Of a stretch of 38,488 bases of DNA, positions 6,123-12,448 are shown one piece after another. A program made the translations under genes and the position numbers. A model generated the notes under the pieces. That model made no database searches. It was not told where the DNA came from and was given only the letters and a program-made list of their open reading frames with translations. Source of the stretch: a virus; the IMG/VR virus record IMGVR_UViG_3300038424_000048, positions 1-38,488 of that record. One strand, written 5' to 3'. Each line of letters opens with the position of its first letter. Position 1 is the first letter of the stretch.

Positions 6123-6307
6123 GGCTCTATTTCCTTTTTTATTTTTCCCTGAACTGGCCAAAGCACGATGTCCCCACAATCAGGGCAGAAATCTCGAAAG
6201 GTACTGTCTATGTGCAAGGTATTTACTTTGGTTATCCAGCGCCCGTTACAGGTGTACTTGGCGACAGTTCCTTTTTGGTCCCAAATGTGGTCTGTTTTTG
6301 TCTTCAT
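6119..6307 (-). CDS. Transposon passenger: small zinc-ribbon-like protein, 62 aa
   Basis: First gene of the element's operon: ATG at the complement of 6305-6307 with a strong AAAGGAGG 8-9 bases upstream, just behind the promoter at 6333-6361. C20, H32 and C41-x-x-C44 (FCPDCGD) could form one zinc site. As the first product from a promoter next to the inverted repeat, an autoregulator is possible, but nothing shows it directly. Confidence 0.6.
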   Translation of the reverse strand: MKTKTDHIWDQKGTVAKYTCNGRWITKVNTLHIDSTFRDFCPDCGDIVLWPVQGKIKKEIEP

Positions 6308-6332
6308 GGTTCTTTCCTCCTTTCTAACTACC

Positions 6333-6361
6333 AATATATACCTGATTCCCTCGCCTGTCAA
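6333..6361 (-). promoter_or_regulatory. Strong sigma70 promoter of the transposon operon
   Basis: On the minus strand: TTGACA (complement of 6356-6361), a 17-base spacer, TATATT (complement of 6333-6338). Transcription would start near 6326, about 19 bases before the first ATG. The -35 box abuts and partly overlaps the right inverted repeat, so transposase bound at this end could block its own promoter, a common IS autoregulation scheme. Confidence 0.8.
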
Positions 6362-6383
6362 GGGAATAATGTATATAATTCCC
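6360..6383. repeat. Right terminal inverted repeat of the transposon
   Basis: Read inward on the minus strand it starts GGGAATTATATACATTATTC; the first 12 bases are identical to the left end. The outermost 20 bases (6363-6382) are also nearly self-complementary (16 of 20), which the left end is not. On the + strand it carries TATAAT at 6374-6379, a possible outward -10. Confidence 0.9.
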
Positions 6384-6391
6384 CAAGAGTA
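6384..6391. repeat. Target-site duplication, right copy (CAAGAGTA)
   Basis: Identical to 4286-4293, immediately outside the right inverted repeat. An intact duplication indicates a fairly recent single insertion rather than a recombined element. Confidence 0.93.
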
Positions 6392-6439
6392 GGGGGGCCA
6401 TATCTAGTCGGACTCAAATTGGACCCTCCCGATGCCTGA
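6392..6439 (+). pseudogene. 3' remnant of the gene interrupted by the transposon
   Basis: Sixteen codons (GGPYLVGLKLDPPDA plus stop) that complete the frame broken at 4293. The TGA at 6437-6439 overlaps the first codons of the terminase gene (ATG 6432), the same coupled arrangement as elsewhere. In the present genome these codons are the end of a long open + strand frame running antisense through the transposon from 4307. Confidence 0.8.
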
Positions 6440-8267
6440 CCTCCTGACCCTCACCCCGCCCCCCACGCTCCCCAAGCGCCCCCCGCGCCAGGTCTATCAC
6501 AACGCCACGCTCGCCTCCGCCTCGGATGCCTTGCGCGGCTTCCCGGAGTTCGCCAGCAATCTCTGGATCGAGAGCAAGGAGTTCGGCCACACGCGGCTGA
6601 AGCTCTGGGGGACGCAGGACTATGCGATTCAGGAGATCGGCCGCGGCATCGAGGACGGGATTCGCACGTTCTACCTGGACAAGGGTCGGCAGGATGGGCT
6701 GACGACCGGCATCCTAGCCCTGGACTTGTACTGGATGATCAAGTTCCCCGGCATGCAGGCGGATCTGATCAGCGACACCGACGACAACCGCAACGTGTTC
6801 AAAGACACGCTGGATACGATGCACGCCGGGCTCCCAAAGGCGTGGTCCTGCCCCAAGAAGGCCCACAACCGGGCGTTCTTCTCGTTCGCCAACCGCTCCC
6901 GGCTTATGTACCAGGTGGCCGGCACCCGGAAGGCCGACGAGCGCAAGGCGTCGCCCATCGGGCAATCGCGGGGACTGAACTACATCCACGCGACCGAATG
7001 TGGGTCCTGGGCCGACGAGGAACAGCTTGAGCGCCTACTGGCGTCGCTCGCCGATATTCACCCGCACCGCCTATACGTGTTCGAGTCCACGGCCCGGGGC
7101 TACAACCTCTGGTACGACATGTGGAAGGACGCGCAGCACGCTGTCAGTATCCGGCCCATATTCGTGGGATTCTGGCGGAACGAAAACAAGCGCCTGTCCC
7201 CCGATTCGGCGGCCTTCAAGGTGTACTGGGACGGTCGGCTGACGGGGGACGAGCGCACCCGCGTCAAGGCCATCAAGAAGCTCTACGGGGTTGAGGTCCT
7301 GCCCGAGTGCATCGCGTGGTGGCGCTGGAAGCACGCCGAGCACATCAAGGACGAGGCCACCATGCACCAAGAATACCCCTGGCTCCCGGAGGATTCCTTC
7401 CAGGCGACGGGGAGCCAGTTCATTTCCGGGGGGAAGATCGCGCAGATGCACCAGGGCCTTGAGAAGTCGCCAGCCGGTGAGACCTACGCCTACACCTTCG
7501 GGACCACGTTTGACACGACGGAGCTGCATCAGACAAACCCGGGCCGGGGCGGGCTTCGCGTCTGGGAGCCGCACTGGCCAGGGGCCACGTATGTGCTGGG
7601 GGCGGACCCTGCGTATGGGTCCTCGCCGGATTCCGACCGCTATGCGGCGACGCTTTGGCGGGTAGAGGGCGGGAAACTGGTGGAGGTAGCCGAGTACGTT
7701 ACGGTGCTTGGAACGGCTTATCAGTTCGCTTGGGTCCTCATGCACCTCTGCGGGTCCTACGGGGGCGATGTGTTGCTGGTCCTGGAACTCTCCGGGCCCG
7801 GGCAGGGCGTGTGGGACGAGATCCAGCGCATGAGTTACTATGGCTGGGGCGTCTCCGCCGGCAATTCCGACCTCACCGATGTCTTCAACTCCATCCGGCA
7901 CTACCTCTACCGCCGCACGGACAGCCTGAATCCCAACGTGGTCTACCAGTGGAAGATGGGGCAGAACAAGGTCTGGTTGATGAATAAGCTGCGGGACACG
8001 ATAGAGCGCGGGGGTCTCGTGGTGCGGTCGAAGGAGCTTGCCGACGAACTGGCCGGCCTCCGGCAGGATGGGGATTCCATCGAGGCGCATGGGCGGGCCA
8101 AGGATGATCGGGCGATCTCCACCGCCCTCGCTGTGGAAGGGTGGCTCACGATGCTGGTTCCAGAACTCGGCTTGCAGGAGCCAGGGGAGGCCCCGCCGCC
8201 AGATACGGTCTTGGGGCAGAGCGTCGTGAATTTCCTGAAAGAACTGCGGAGGCCGAAGCAGGAGTAG
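6432..8267 (+). CDS. terL: Terminase large subunit
   Basis: 611 aa, normal length. The ATPase half has a deviant Walker A (KGRQDGLTT, residues 84-92), a Walker B-like strand ending in Glu (NYIHATE, 183-189) and the VFESTARG coupling motif (217-223). The nuclease half has the RNase-H-fold acidic residues D392 (GADPAYG), E452 (LLVLELSGPG) and D558/D559 (AKDDRAISTALA). It cuts concatemers and pumps DNA through the portal. No good SD precedes ATG 6432; originally it would have been translationally coupled to the gene now broken by the transposon. Confidence 0.96.
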   Translation: MPDLLTLTPPPTLPKRPPRQVYHNATLASASDALRGFPEFASNLWIESKEFGHTRLKLWGTQDYAIQEIGRGIEDGIRTFYLDKGRQDGLTTGILALDLYWMIKFPGMQADLISDTDDNRNVFKDTLDTMHAGLPKAWSCPKKAHNRAFFSFANRSRLMYQVAGTRKADERKASPIGQSRGLNYIHATECGSWADEEQLERLLASLADIHPHRLYVFESTARGYNLWYDMWKDAQHAVSIRPIFVGFWRNENKRLSPDSAAFKVYWDGRLTGDERTRVKAIKKLYGVEVLPECIAWWRWKHAEHIKDEATMHQEYPWLPEDSFQATGSQFISGGKIAQMHQGLEKSPAGETYAYTFGTTFDTTELHQTNPGRGGLRVWEPHWPGATYVLGADPAYGSSPDSDRYAATLWRVEGGKLVEVAEYVTVLGTAYQFAWVLMHLCGSYGGDVLLVLELSGPGQGVWDEIQRMSYYGWGVSAGNSDLTDVFNSIRHYLYRRTDSLNPNVVYQWKMGQNKVWLMNKLRDTIERGGLVVRSKELADELAGLRQDGDSIEAHGRAKDDRAISTALAVEGWLTMLVPELGLQEPGEAPPPDTVLGQSVVNFLKELRRPKQE

Positions 8268-8275
8268 GAGTGACC

Positions 8276-8506
8276 ATGCCGATGCAGAGAAGGGCGCGGT
8301 GTAATATCAAGGGGTGTTCAAACGTATCCGAATGCGCCGACACGGGAGCAGACCTCGATCTCATCGGCGCAGGATGGAAGATCATTCTCGTTCAGAATGA
8401 TGCAGCGTTTCGAATGCAGACACCAGTTGGTTTTAGCTCTGTAGTCCTGCTCTGCCCAGAGCATGCGGATTTGATCGAGGTGGACGGATGCAACGTCAAC
8501 CCGTGA
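8276..8506 (+). CDS. Small Cys-containing protein, 76 aa
   Basis: ATG 8276 with AGGAGTAGGAG upstream (a second ATG at 8282 is possible). Cysteines at CNIKGC and C(ADTG) plus LLCPEH suggest a C-C-C-C/H metal site. Beta-rich middle (GWKIILVQNDAAFRM). Function unknown; overlaps the KTSC gene by 19 bases. Confidence 0.6.
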   Translation: MPMQRRARCNIKGCSNVSECADTGADLDLIGAGWKIILVQNDAAFRMQTPVGFSSVVLLCPEHADLIEVDGCNVNP

Positions 8507-8697
8507 TCGGCAGCACCAGCCTTCGCAGCGCCGGCTACGATCCCAAGGCCAAGACGCTGGAGATCGAATTCACTACGGGCGTCTATGAGTACACCGGCGT
8601 CCCCGATTATGTGTATCAGGATCTCATGGATGCCGAGAGCAAGGGGGAATTCGTCGCGGAGTTCATCAAGGGGCGGTATCCGTTCAAGAGGGTGTGA
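8488..8697 (+). CDS. KTSC domain protein
   Basis: 69 aa covering the whole KTSC domain: S-x-x-L-R-S-A-G-Y-D near residues 9-18, then TLEIEFTTGVYEYTGVPDYVYQ and the final A-E-S-K-G-E-F ... IKGRYPFKRV. KTSC proteins are small, often alone or fused to lysyl-tRNA synthetase, and common in phages. Their biochemical role is unknown, though RNA or nucleotide binding has been suggested. Confidence 0.88.
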   Translation: MQRQPVIGSTSLRSAGYDPKAKTLEIEFTTGVYEYTGVPDYVYQDLMDAESKGEFVAEFIKGRYPFKRV

Positions 8698-8963
8698 TGG
8701 GAAAAGCAGGAACTTACTACGATCAGCGGCACAATTGGGCACTCGTCCGCTGTTACCGCTTTGCGATAACATATCAGTGCCGAGCGTGTAAACGTCGGGT
8801 TTCCATTCTGACCGAAGAAGGCATACAGAGGGTCGTAACGAGAATTGGCAAAGTAACGCAGCGGGTATTTGTTCCTAAACTCATCAAACAACTTTTCCGA
8901 CCGTCAGCAGCTTGGAAGTATTTGCTCAGGAGGCATGATGGGAGGCAAGGCGAAGCTGTATGA
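8697..8963 (+). CDS. Small basic protein with one CxxC, 88 aa
   Basis: ATG 8697 uses the last base of the preceding TGA. Contains YQCRACKRRVSIL, a single zinc knuckle, in an otherwise basic sequence (VVTRIGKVTQRVFVPKLIKQLFRP). No family recognised. It overlaps the next gene by 26 bases. Confidence 0.5.
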   Translation: MGKAGTYYDQRHNWALVRCYRFAITYQCRACKRRVSILTEEGIQRVVTRIGKVTQRVFVPKLIKQLFRPSAAWKYLLRRHDGRQGEAV

Positions 8964-9165
8964 GCAGATAGAATCCCTCCAGAAGGAACGAGATGAGGCC
9001 CATGCGATTCTTGCGCGATTGGCTGATGCCCAAAGGAACGTCACCCGCTGGCACCGCGCCCGACTTGATACCGACCTCTCCGCCTACCGAGGCGGCACCG
9101 CCAGCAGCGGAGAAGCCCAAAGTGAGGCGACCACGGACGCGCAAGCCGAAGCCAGCCCATCCTGA
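8938..9165 (+). CDS. Small coiled-coil protein, 75 aa, overlapping the next gene
   Basis: AGGAGG lies directly before two in-frame ATGs (8935, 8938); 8938 gives the better spacing. Residues ~5-40 form a charged coiled coil (KLYEQIESLQKERDEAHAILARLADAQRN); the tail is Ala/Glu/Ser/Thr-rich and probably disordered. It overlaps the following gene by 173 bases in another frame. Confidence 0.5.
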   Translation: MGGKAKLYEQIESLQKERDEAHAILARLADAQRNVTRWHRARLDTDLSAYRGGTASSGEAQSEATTDAQAEASPS

Positions 9166-9685
9166 GTTGCCGCTGTCCGCGCAGGGGCCGAGAGCGGACT
9201 TCAAGTGCCCGATGTGCGGCACGATGGAACTTCCCGTGGCGGCCAAGGTCTGCCCGGTCTGCGAGGGGCCGGTAGATCGCATCTGGTCCGCCAATATCGC
9301 CACGCGGGTAACGGTGCCCCGCATCCACAAGGTTGAAACCTTGTTGGATCAAGCGAGCCACTACACGGACGATGATGGGCGGCGCGTCCCCCGGCGGGCC
9401 ACGCCCAGCGCAGAGTATCAGCATCAAGTCGCTGATATCAAGCAGCAGGCCCGCCAGCAGGCAGGGCGAATTCGGATCAGCCACGATGAGGCCCGCGCCC
9501 TTGGGAGTCAGGAGCGTGCCGCCTTCCAAATCCCTAATCCAATCTTCACCGGCAACAGCACCATGCCGATTCCGAAGGGGCAGTCACCCTCATCGGGCCG
9601 TGAAGGCATGGCGCTTCCGCGTGTACGCCCGGCCCCCGGCTCCCTGATGGACGGTGAGACAATGCAGACAAGGAGAGCGCGATGA
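8993..9685 (+). CDS. Zinc-ribbon protein upstream of portal, 230 aa
   Basis: Start ATG 8993 has AAGGAACG 5 bases upstream but lies inside the previous gene; a later start at 9026 lacks an RBS. Residues ~25-60 are a Pro/Ala/Lys-rich linker (KVRRPRTRKPKPAHPELP), then a double-CxxC zinc ribbon (CPMCGTM ... KVCPVCEGPV, ~72-92), then a helical, Gln/Arg-rich region and a loose tail. It sits two genes before the portal, so a minor head or packaging role is possible but not shown. Confidence 0.6.
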   Translation: MRPMRFLRDWLMPKGTSPAGTAPDLIPTSPPTEAAPPAAEKPKVRRPRTRKPKPAHPELPLSAQGPRADFKCPMCGTMELPVAAKVCPVCEGPVDRIWSANIATRVTVPRIHKVETLLDQASHYTDDDGRRVPRRATPSAEYQHQVADIKQQARQQAGRIRISHDEARALGSQERAAFQIPNPIFTGNSTMPIPKGQSPSSGREGMALPRVRPAPGSLMDGETMQTRRAR

Positions 9686-10008
9686 GTCTTCATCCCTGGC
9701 ATGAGCGGTTCGCTGGCAAGTGGTGTCTGGTTCAGATCAAGCCGCAGGGCGGCATCGAGGGCCACGTTGTTGAGATCACCGAATCGGCCGTGTGCCTAGA
9801 TCAGACCCTTCAGGTCTATCAGGCGATTCCCCAGGTCCGAGAGGTCGAAGCCATCATTGAGGACGGCGATGTTGTGATCCCGATTTCCGAAGTCACCCTG
9901 ATCCGAAGTGCCGACCGGAAACGTGCCGAGAGGTTTTGTTCGGGCATCAACGGGGGGAGGTTGCTCCGCGCCGTGGAGCGCATGCCCAAGAACTTGCACA
10001 CCAACTAA
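9682..10008 (+). CDS. Hypothetical protein, 108 aa
   Basis: ATG 9682 overlaps the preceding TGA. The first ~75 residues look like a small beta barrel (GKWCLVQIKPQGGIEGHVVEITES ... IEDGDVVIPISEVTLI), similar in style to Sm/SH3-like domains. The C-terminus is basic. Function unknown; co-transcribed with the portal. Confidence 0.55.
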   Translation: MSLHPWHERFAGKWCLVQIKPQGGIEGHVVEITESAVCLDQTLQVYQAIPQVREVEAIIEDGDVVIPISEVTLIRSADRKRAERFCSGINGGRLLRAVERMPKNLHTN

Positions 10009-10019
10009 GGAGCGAATAT

Positions 10020-11660
10020 GTGAAGATCCCCACCGATCCGGCAGAGCGAGACACCCTGTACGCCGAAGTCATCCGTCACTGCGCCGTCTCACGCGAAACC
10101 CGCAAAGGCAATTACCGCCGATGGGAGCGCTGGTATCTCTTGGGCACCGAGGGGGGCCAACGCGCTCGCTACAACCTGATCCGCAGCTACGTGGATCGCG
10201 CCACGTCCTATGTCTACTCCCAGGATAACACCCGGTTCGCCTGCAAACTCTCCCGGAATCTTCAAGAGACATTCGCCGAGCATATGGAAGTCGCCCGAGA
10301 TGTCTTCGCGGACCAGTGGCACGGCTCCGATTCCGACCTTGAAGTAGGAACCGCCGTGGAATGGGCGTTCCCATTCGGGGCAACCCTGCTGAAGGCTGTC
10401 ACCTGGCCTCGTCCTGGATTGCACTACCTGGAGCCGGGGCAGTTTGGAGTGATCAGCGAGAACTGCCCGCGCCTGGAGGACCAGGAGGCCGTGGTGCATT
10501 GGTACTTCGCCACGCTCTACGAGATGGACCGCTATCTGGTCGGCCACAAGTATCGCAAGCAAATCTTGGACGCGATGCAACTCACCGCGCAGCCGAGCAG
10601 CAGCGAGGGGCCGACCGAAGGGCTCTCCCCCGCCATGGGCACAGTGGTTATCTCCGCCGTGAGCCCGAACTACATCGGTAACGCCGTTGTGGGCCCCTCG
10701 GCGGGCATCCCCGAGCCGAAGCTGGACATCCCCCTGATTGAGTTGGCCGAGCTCTGGATTTGGGATGATGAGGTGGACGATTACCGCTGCGTCACCTTCG
10801 CGGAATCGCTAGGCGTCACTATCTGGGAGCGCAGCAACCCGACCATTCCCGACGAACAAGCCTTTGTGAAGATTTGTCCCTTCCCGCACCCGCGCTATTT
10901 CTGGGGCGACGTGGATATCGAGAAGCAGATGCCCCTCCAGGAATGGCGCGAGAACCGCATGAACCAGATCGACAACTTGCTCAGGTTGCAACTCAAGCCT
11001 CCCAAGGCGTTCATCGGCATTCCGGGCATGACCGACGAGAAGGGGCAAGCGTTGAATCGGGCGGGGGGCATCATCACGAGTAGCCAGCCCGGAGGCCGAA
11101 TCGATGTGATGAAACCCGAGATGCCCCCGGACGCCTTCGCGGAGATCCACGAAATTGACAAGGAATCCGGTGAGATGGGGGGTCTCCCGGCGGTGCTCCA
11201 GGGCACGGGCGATGCCGGGGTCCGGGCCGGCCAGCAGGCGACCGTGATGGCCACGCTGGCGTCCGCACGGCCTCGCAAACGGGCGTTCATCATCGAGGAC
11301 CAAATCGAGGAGGCGGCGACCAAGCTCTTCCGCATCATCCGCCGCCAGGATGACACCGTGTATCCGCTCCCGTCAGGAGGCGAATTCCTGCTGTCACAGC
11401 TTCCCAGCGATGTCACCATGCGAATCTCCGCCCACACGGCCTCGCCCCTCTATGAGGAGGCTACGGAGCGAAAGGCCGACAAGTTGCTCAAAGCGCAGGC
11501 GATAGACAAGGCGGACTATGTGGAATTGATCGACCCGCCGATGTCGGATGCGCTCCGGGCCAAGGCCCGCAAGCTGGAGAAGGTCCAAGGCCAGATGCGC
11601 CAGCAAATGCTGACATGGCGGCATGAGGAGCAAATGGCGAAGGCGGGAAAGAAGAAGTGA
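10020..11660 (+). CDS. Portal protein
   Basis: 546 aa. GTG 10020 follows AAGGAG with 7 bases of spacing; a longer in-frame ATG at 9936 lies within the previous gene. Portal features are the position right after terminase, an N-terminal helical crown-stem region (YNLIRSYVDRATSYVY), the mid-protein PLQEWRENRMNQIDNLLRLQLKPPK helix, an IPGM ... GGIITSSQPGG loop, and the conserved LPAVLQGTGDAGVRAGQQATVM stretch seen in many podovirus-type portals. It forms the dodecameric DNA channel. Its last codons (EEQMAKAGKKK) are duplicated at the end of the next small gene. Confidence 0.92.
   Translation: MKIPTDPAERDTLYAEVIRHCAVSRETRKGNYRRWERWYLLGTEGGQRARYNLIRSYVDRATSYVYSQDNTRFACKLSRNLQETFAEHMEVARDVFADQWHGSDSDLEVGTAVEWAFPFGATLLKAVTWPRPGLHYLEPGQFGVISENCPRLEDQEAVVHWYFATLYEMDRYLVGHKYRKQILDAMQLTAQPSSSEGPTEGLSPAMGTVVISAVSPNYIGNAVVGPSAGIPEPKLDIPLIELAELWIWDDEVDDYRCVTFAESLGVTIWERSNPTIPDEQAFVKICPFPHPRYFWGDVDIEKQMPLQEWRENRMNQIDNLLRLQLKPPKAFIGIPGMTDEKGQALNRAGGIITSSQPGGRIDVMKPEMPPDAFAEIHEIDKESGEMGGLPAVLQGTGDAGVRAGQQATVMATLASARPRKRAFIIEDQIEEAATKLFRIIRRQDDTVYPLPSGGEFLLSQLPSDVTMRISAHTASPLYEEATERKADKLLKAQAIDKADYVELIDPPMSDALRAKARKLEKVQGQMRQQMLTWRHEEQMAKAGKKK
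11625..11651 (+). repeat. 27-bp direct repeat, copy 1 (portal 3' end)
   Basis: GAGGAGCAAATGGCGAAGGC and the next 7 bases; 25 of 27 bases match 11808-11834. It encodes EEQMAKAGK in both places, in frame, so the tail of the portal gene has been copied 183 bases downstream. Confidence 0.8.
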
Positions 11661-11669
11661 GGTTACAAA

Positions 11670-11846
11670 ATGGCAAATCTGCCAATACGTTCAGTGGGGG
11701 AAATTCTGCTAGGAGTTGTGAGGGATCATTCGTCTCCGACTGGATACCGCCATGTCACAAGAGGCGAATGTGTTCCGAAGGAAATAATTCATCTGTATAA
11801 GCCCAAAGAGGAGCAGATGGCGAAGGCGGGTAAGGGCAAGAAATGA
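11670..11846 (+). CDS. Small protein ending in a copy of the portal C-terminus, 58 aa
   Basis: ATG 11670, weak GAGG upstream. The first ~40 residues (LPIRSVGEILLGVVRDHSSP ... VPKEIIHLYKPK) are unlike any family I know. The last 12 (EEQMAKAGKGKK) repeat the portal end. The coding sequence is more AT-rich than the portal gene. This looks like a short insertion that landed in the portal's 3' end and left the tail duplicated. A further 14-codon frame (ATG 11843 to TGA 11887) overlaps its stop. Confidence 0.5.
   Translation: MANLPIRSVGEILLGVVRDHSSPTGYRHVTRGECVPKEIIHLYKPKEEQMAKAGKGKK
11808..11834 (+). repeat. 27-bp direct repeat, copy 2
   Basis: GAGGAGCAGATGGCGAAGGC and the next 7 bases; differs from copy 1 at two positions, both in third codon or similarly tolerant sites. 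Confidence 0.8.
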
Positions 11847-11920
11847 GTCGCATAAAAAGATTCACGAGTTTGCTCGAAGCGATGTGAAGATCAATATGCA
11901 CAGGCGATAGCGAAGAAGAC

Positions 11921-12139
11921 ATGTCCGCCAACGGCACCGTGAACACCTGGAAAGAAATCATGGAGGCCCTTGGCCGCTCCCCCCGGAGCGGACAGGGGAA
12001 GGCACAGGTCAAGAAACTCTATGGGGACATTCTTCGGCGCGATCCGAACTCCAACCGCATTTGGGCGTTCACTGAGGAGTTGAACGCTCGCCGCAAGGCC
12101 CTCTCCAAGCGTGTCTGCAAAATCCCTGTCAAGCCGTAG
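11921..12139 (+). CDS. HTH-like small protein, 72 aa
   Basis: Begins SANGTVNTWKEIMEALGRSP, a typical opening of a helix-turn-helix (W-K-E-I-x-x-x-L-G-R-S). Later parts (KAQVKKLYGDILRRD ... NRIWAFTEELNARRKAL) match excisionase- or terminase-small-like recognition helices in general style. It may be a DNA-binding packaging or regulatory protein; which one cannot be decided. No strong RBS; AGCGAAGAAG lies upstream. The 74 bases before it are AT-rich. Confidence 0.55.
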   Translation: MSANGTVNTWKEIMEALGRSPRSGQGKAQVKKLYGDILRRDPNSNRIWAFTEELNARRKALSKRVCKIPVKP

Positions 12140-12144
12140 TTTTC

Positions 12145-12233
12145 CGTCCAAGTAGCGTCCAGGTAGCGTCCTAGTTCGTCCTGCCCGCCTAATCCGCCCC
12201 CATACTTCCCCCTAGATGGGGATTTCTCCATCT
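12145..12233. other. Non-coding gap with short tandem repeats and a hairpin
   Basis: The 151-base gap 12140-12290 has no gene. It starts with tandem units CGTCCAAGTAG (12145-12155), CGTCCAGGTAG (12156-12166) and a degenerate CGTCCTAGTT, then CGTCC again. At 12214-12233 AGATGGGG-ATTT-CTCCATCT forms an 8-bp stem (one G-T pair) with a 4-base loop and no T tract after it. Possible roles are a protein-binding site or RNA structure; nothing decides between them. Confidence 0.4.
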
Positions 12234-12290
12234 CATCGAAGCGGCCCTCGGGGATAACCGCGTGGGCCTAGCAGAGGGGAGGTGACACAC

Positions 12291-12341
12291 ATGGACGAGC
12301 GCAATCGCGGGAAGCGGAAGGCCCGGAGACACAAGCGGTAA
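12291..12341 (+). CDS. Very short basic peptide, 16 aa
   Basis: ATG 12291 has an excellent RBS (GGGGAGGTGA). It encodes MDERNRGKRKARRHKR and stops at TAA 12339-12341, two bases before the GTG of the next basic peptide. It may be a leader that couples translation to that gene, or a DNA-binding micro-peptide. Confidence 0.4.
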   Translation: MDERNRGKRKARRHKR

Positions 12342-12343
12342 GC

Positions 12344-12445
12344 GTGGCCACGACGAGGCAGAAACAGGCCGCCCGCCGGAGCATTCGGATTGCCCAGCGG
12401 GCGGCCCGCGCACGCAAACGGTTCAGGAAGTCACGCCGGAGTTGA
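12344..12445 (+). CDS. Small basic peptide (KQKAAR-type), 33 aa
   Basis: GTG start. The sequence opens TTRQKQAARRSIRIAQRAAR and ends in more Arg/Lys. It resembles small phage and bacterial proteins with a K/R-Q-K-x-A-A-R-x-N-I-x-x-A-Q motif, whose function is unknown. The high charge suggests DNA contact, perhaps in the head, given its place between portal and scaffold. Confidence 0.5.
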   Translation: MATTRQKQAARRSIRIAQRAARARKRFRKSRRS

Positions 12446-12448
12446 CCT

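Larger units (their letters stand above)
4294..6383 (-). mobile_element. Complete IS1595-family transposon with passenger genes, 2,090 bp
   Basis: The ends are inverted repeats starting GGGAATTATATA (12 perfect, 20 of 24 identical), flanked by a perfect 8-bp duplication CAAGAGTA. Inside are six minus-strand genes in one tight operon from 6307 down to 4299 with a strong promoter beside the right end, among them a zinc-ribbon DDE transposase of the IS1595 family. Most IS1595 members carry only the transposase; members with passenger genes are known, but this passenger set was not recognised. The element interrupts the gene at 4156, and removing it with one repeat copy restores that gene in frame. 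All junction evidence is directly visible in the sequence. Confidence 0.93.

Noticed and set aside
6363-6382. Palindrome GGAATAATGTATATAATTCC as a phage operator between divergent promoters
   Set aside because: It belongs to the transposon's right inverted repeat, so it is not a phage switch region; kept only as a possible transposon binding site.
4307-6439. 710-codon open + strand frame across the transposon
   Set aside because: It is antisense to six well-supported minus-strand genes with RBS and coupling; its only genuine coding end (from 6392) is the remnant of the interrupted gene.
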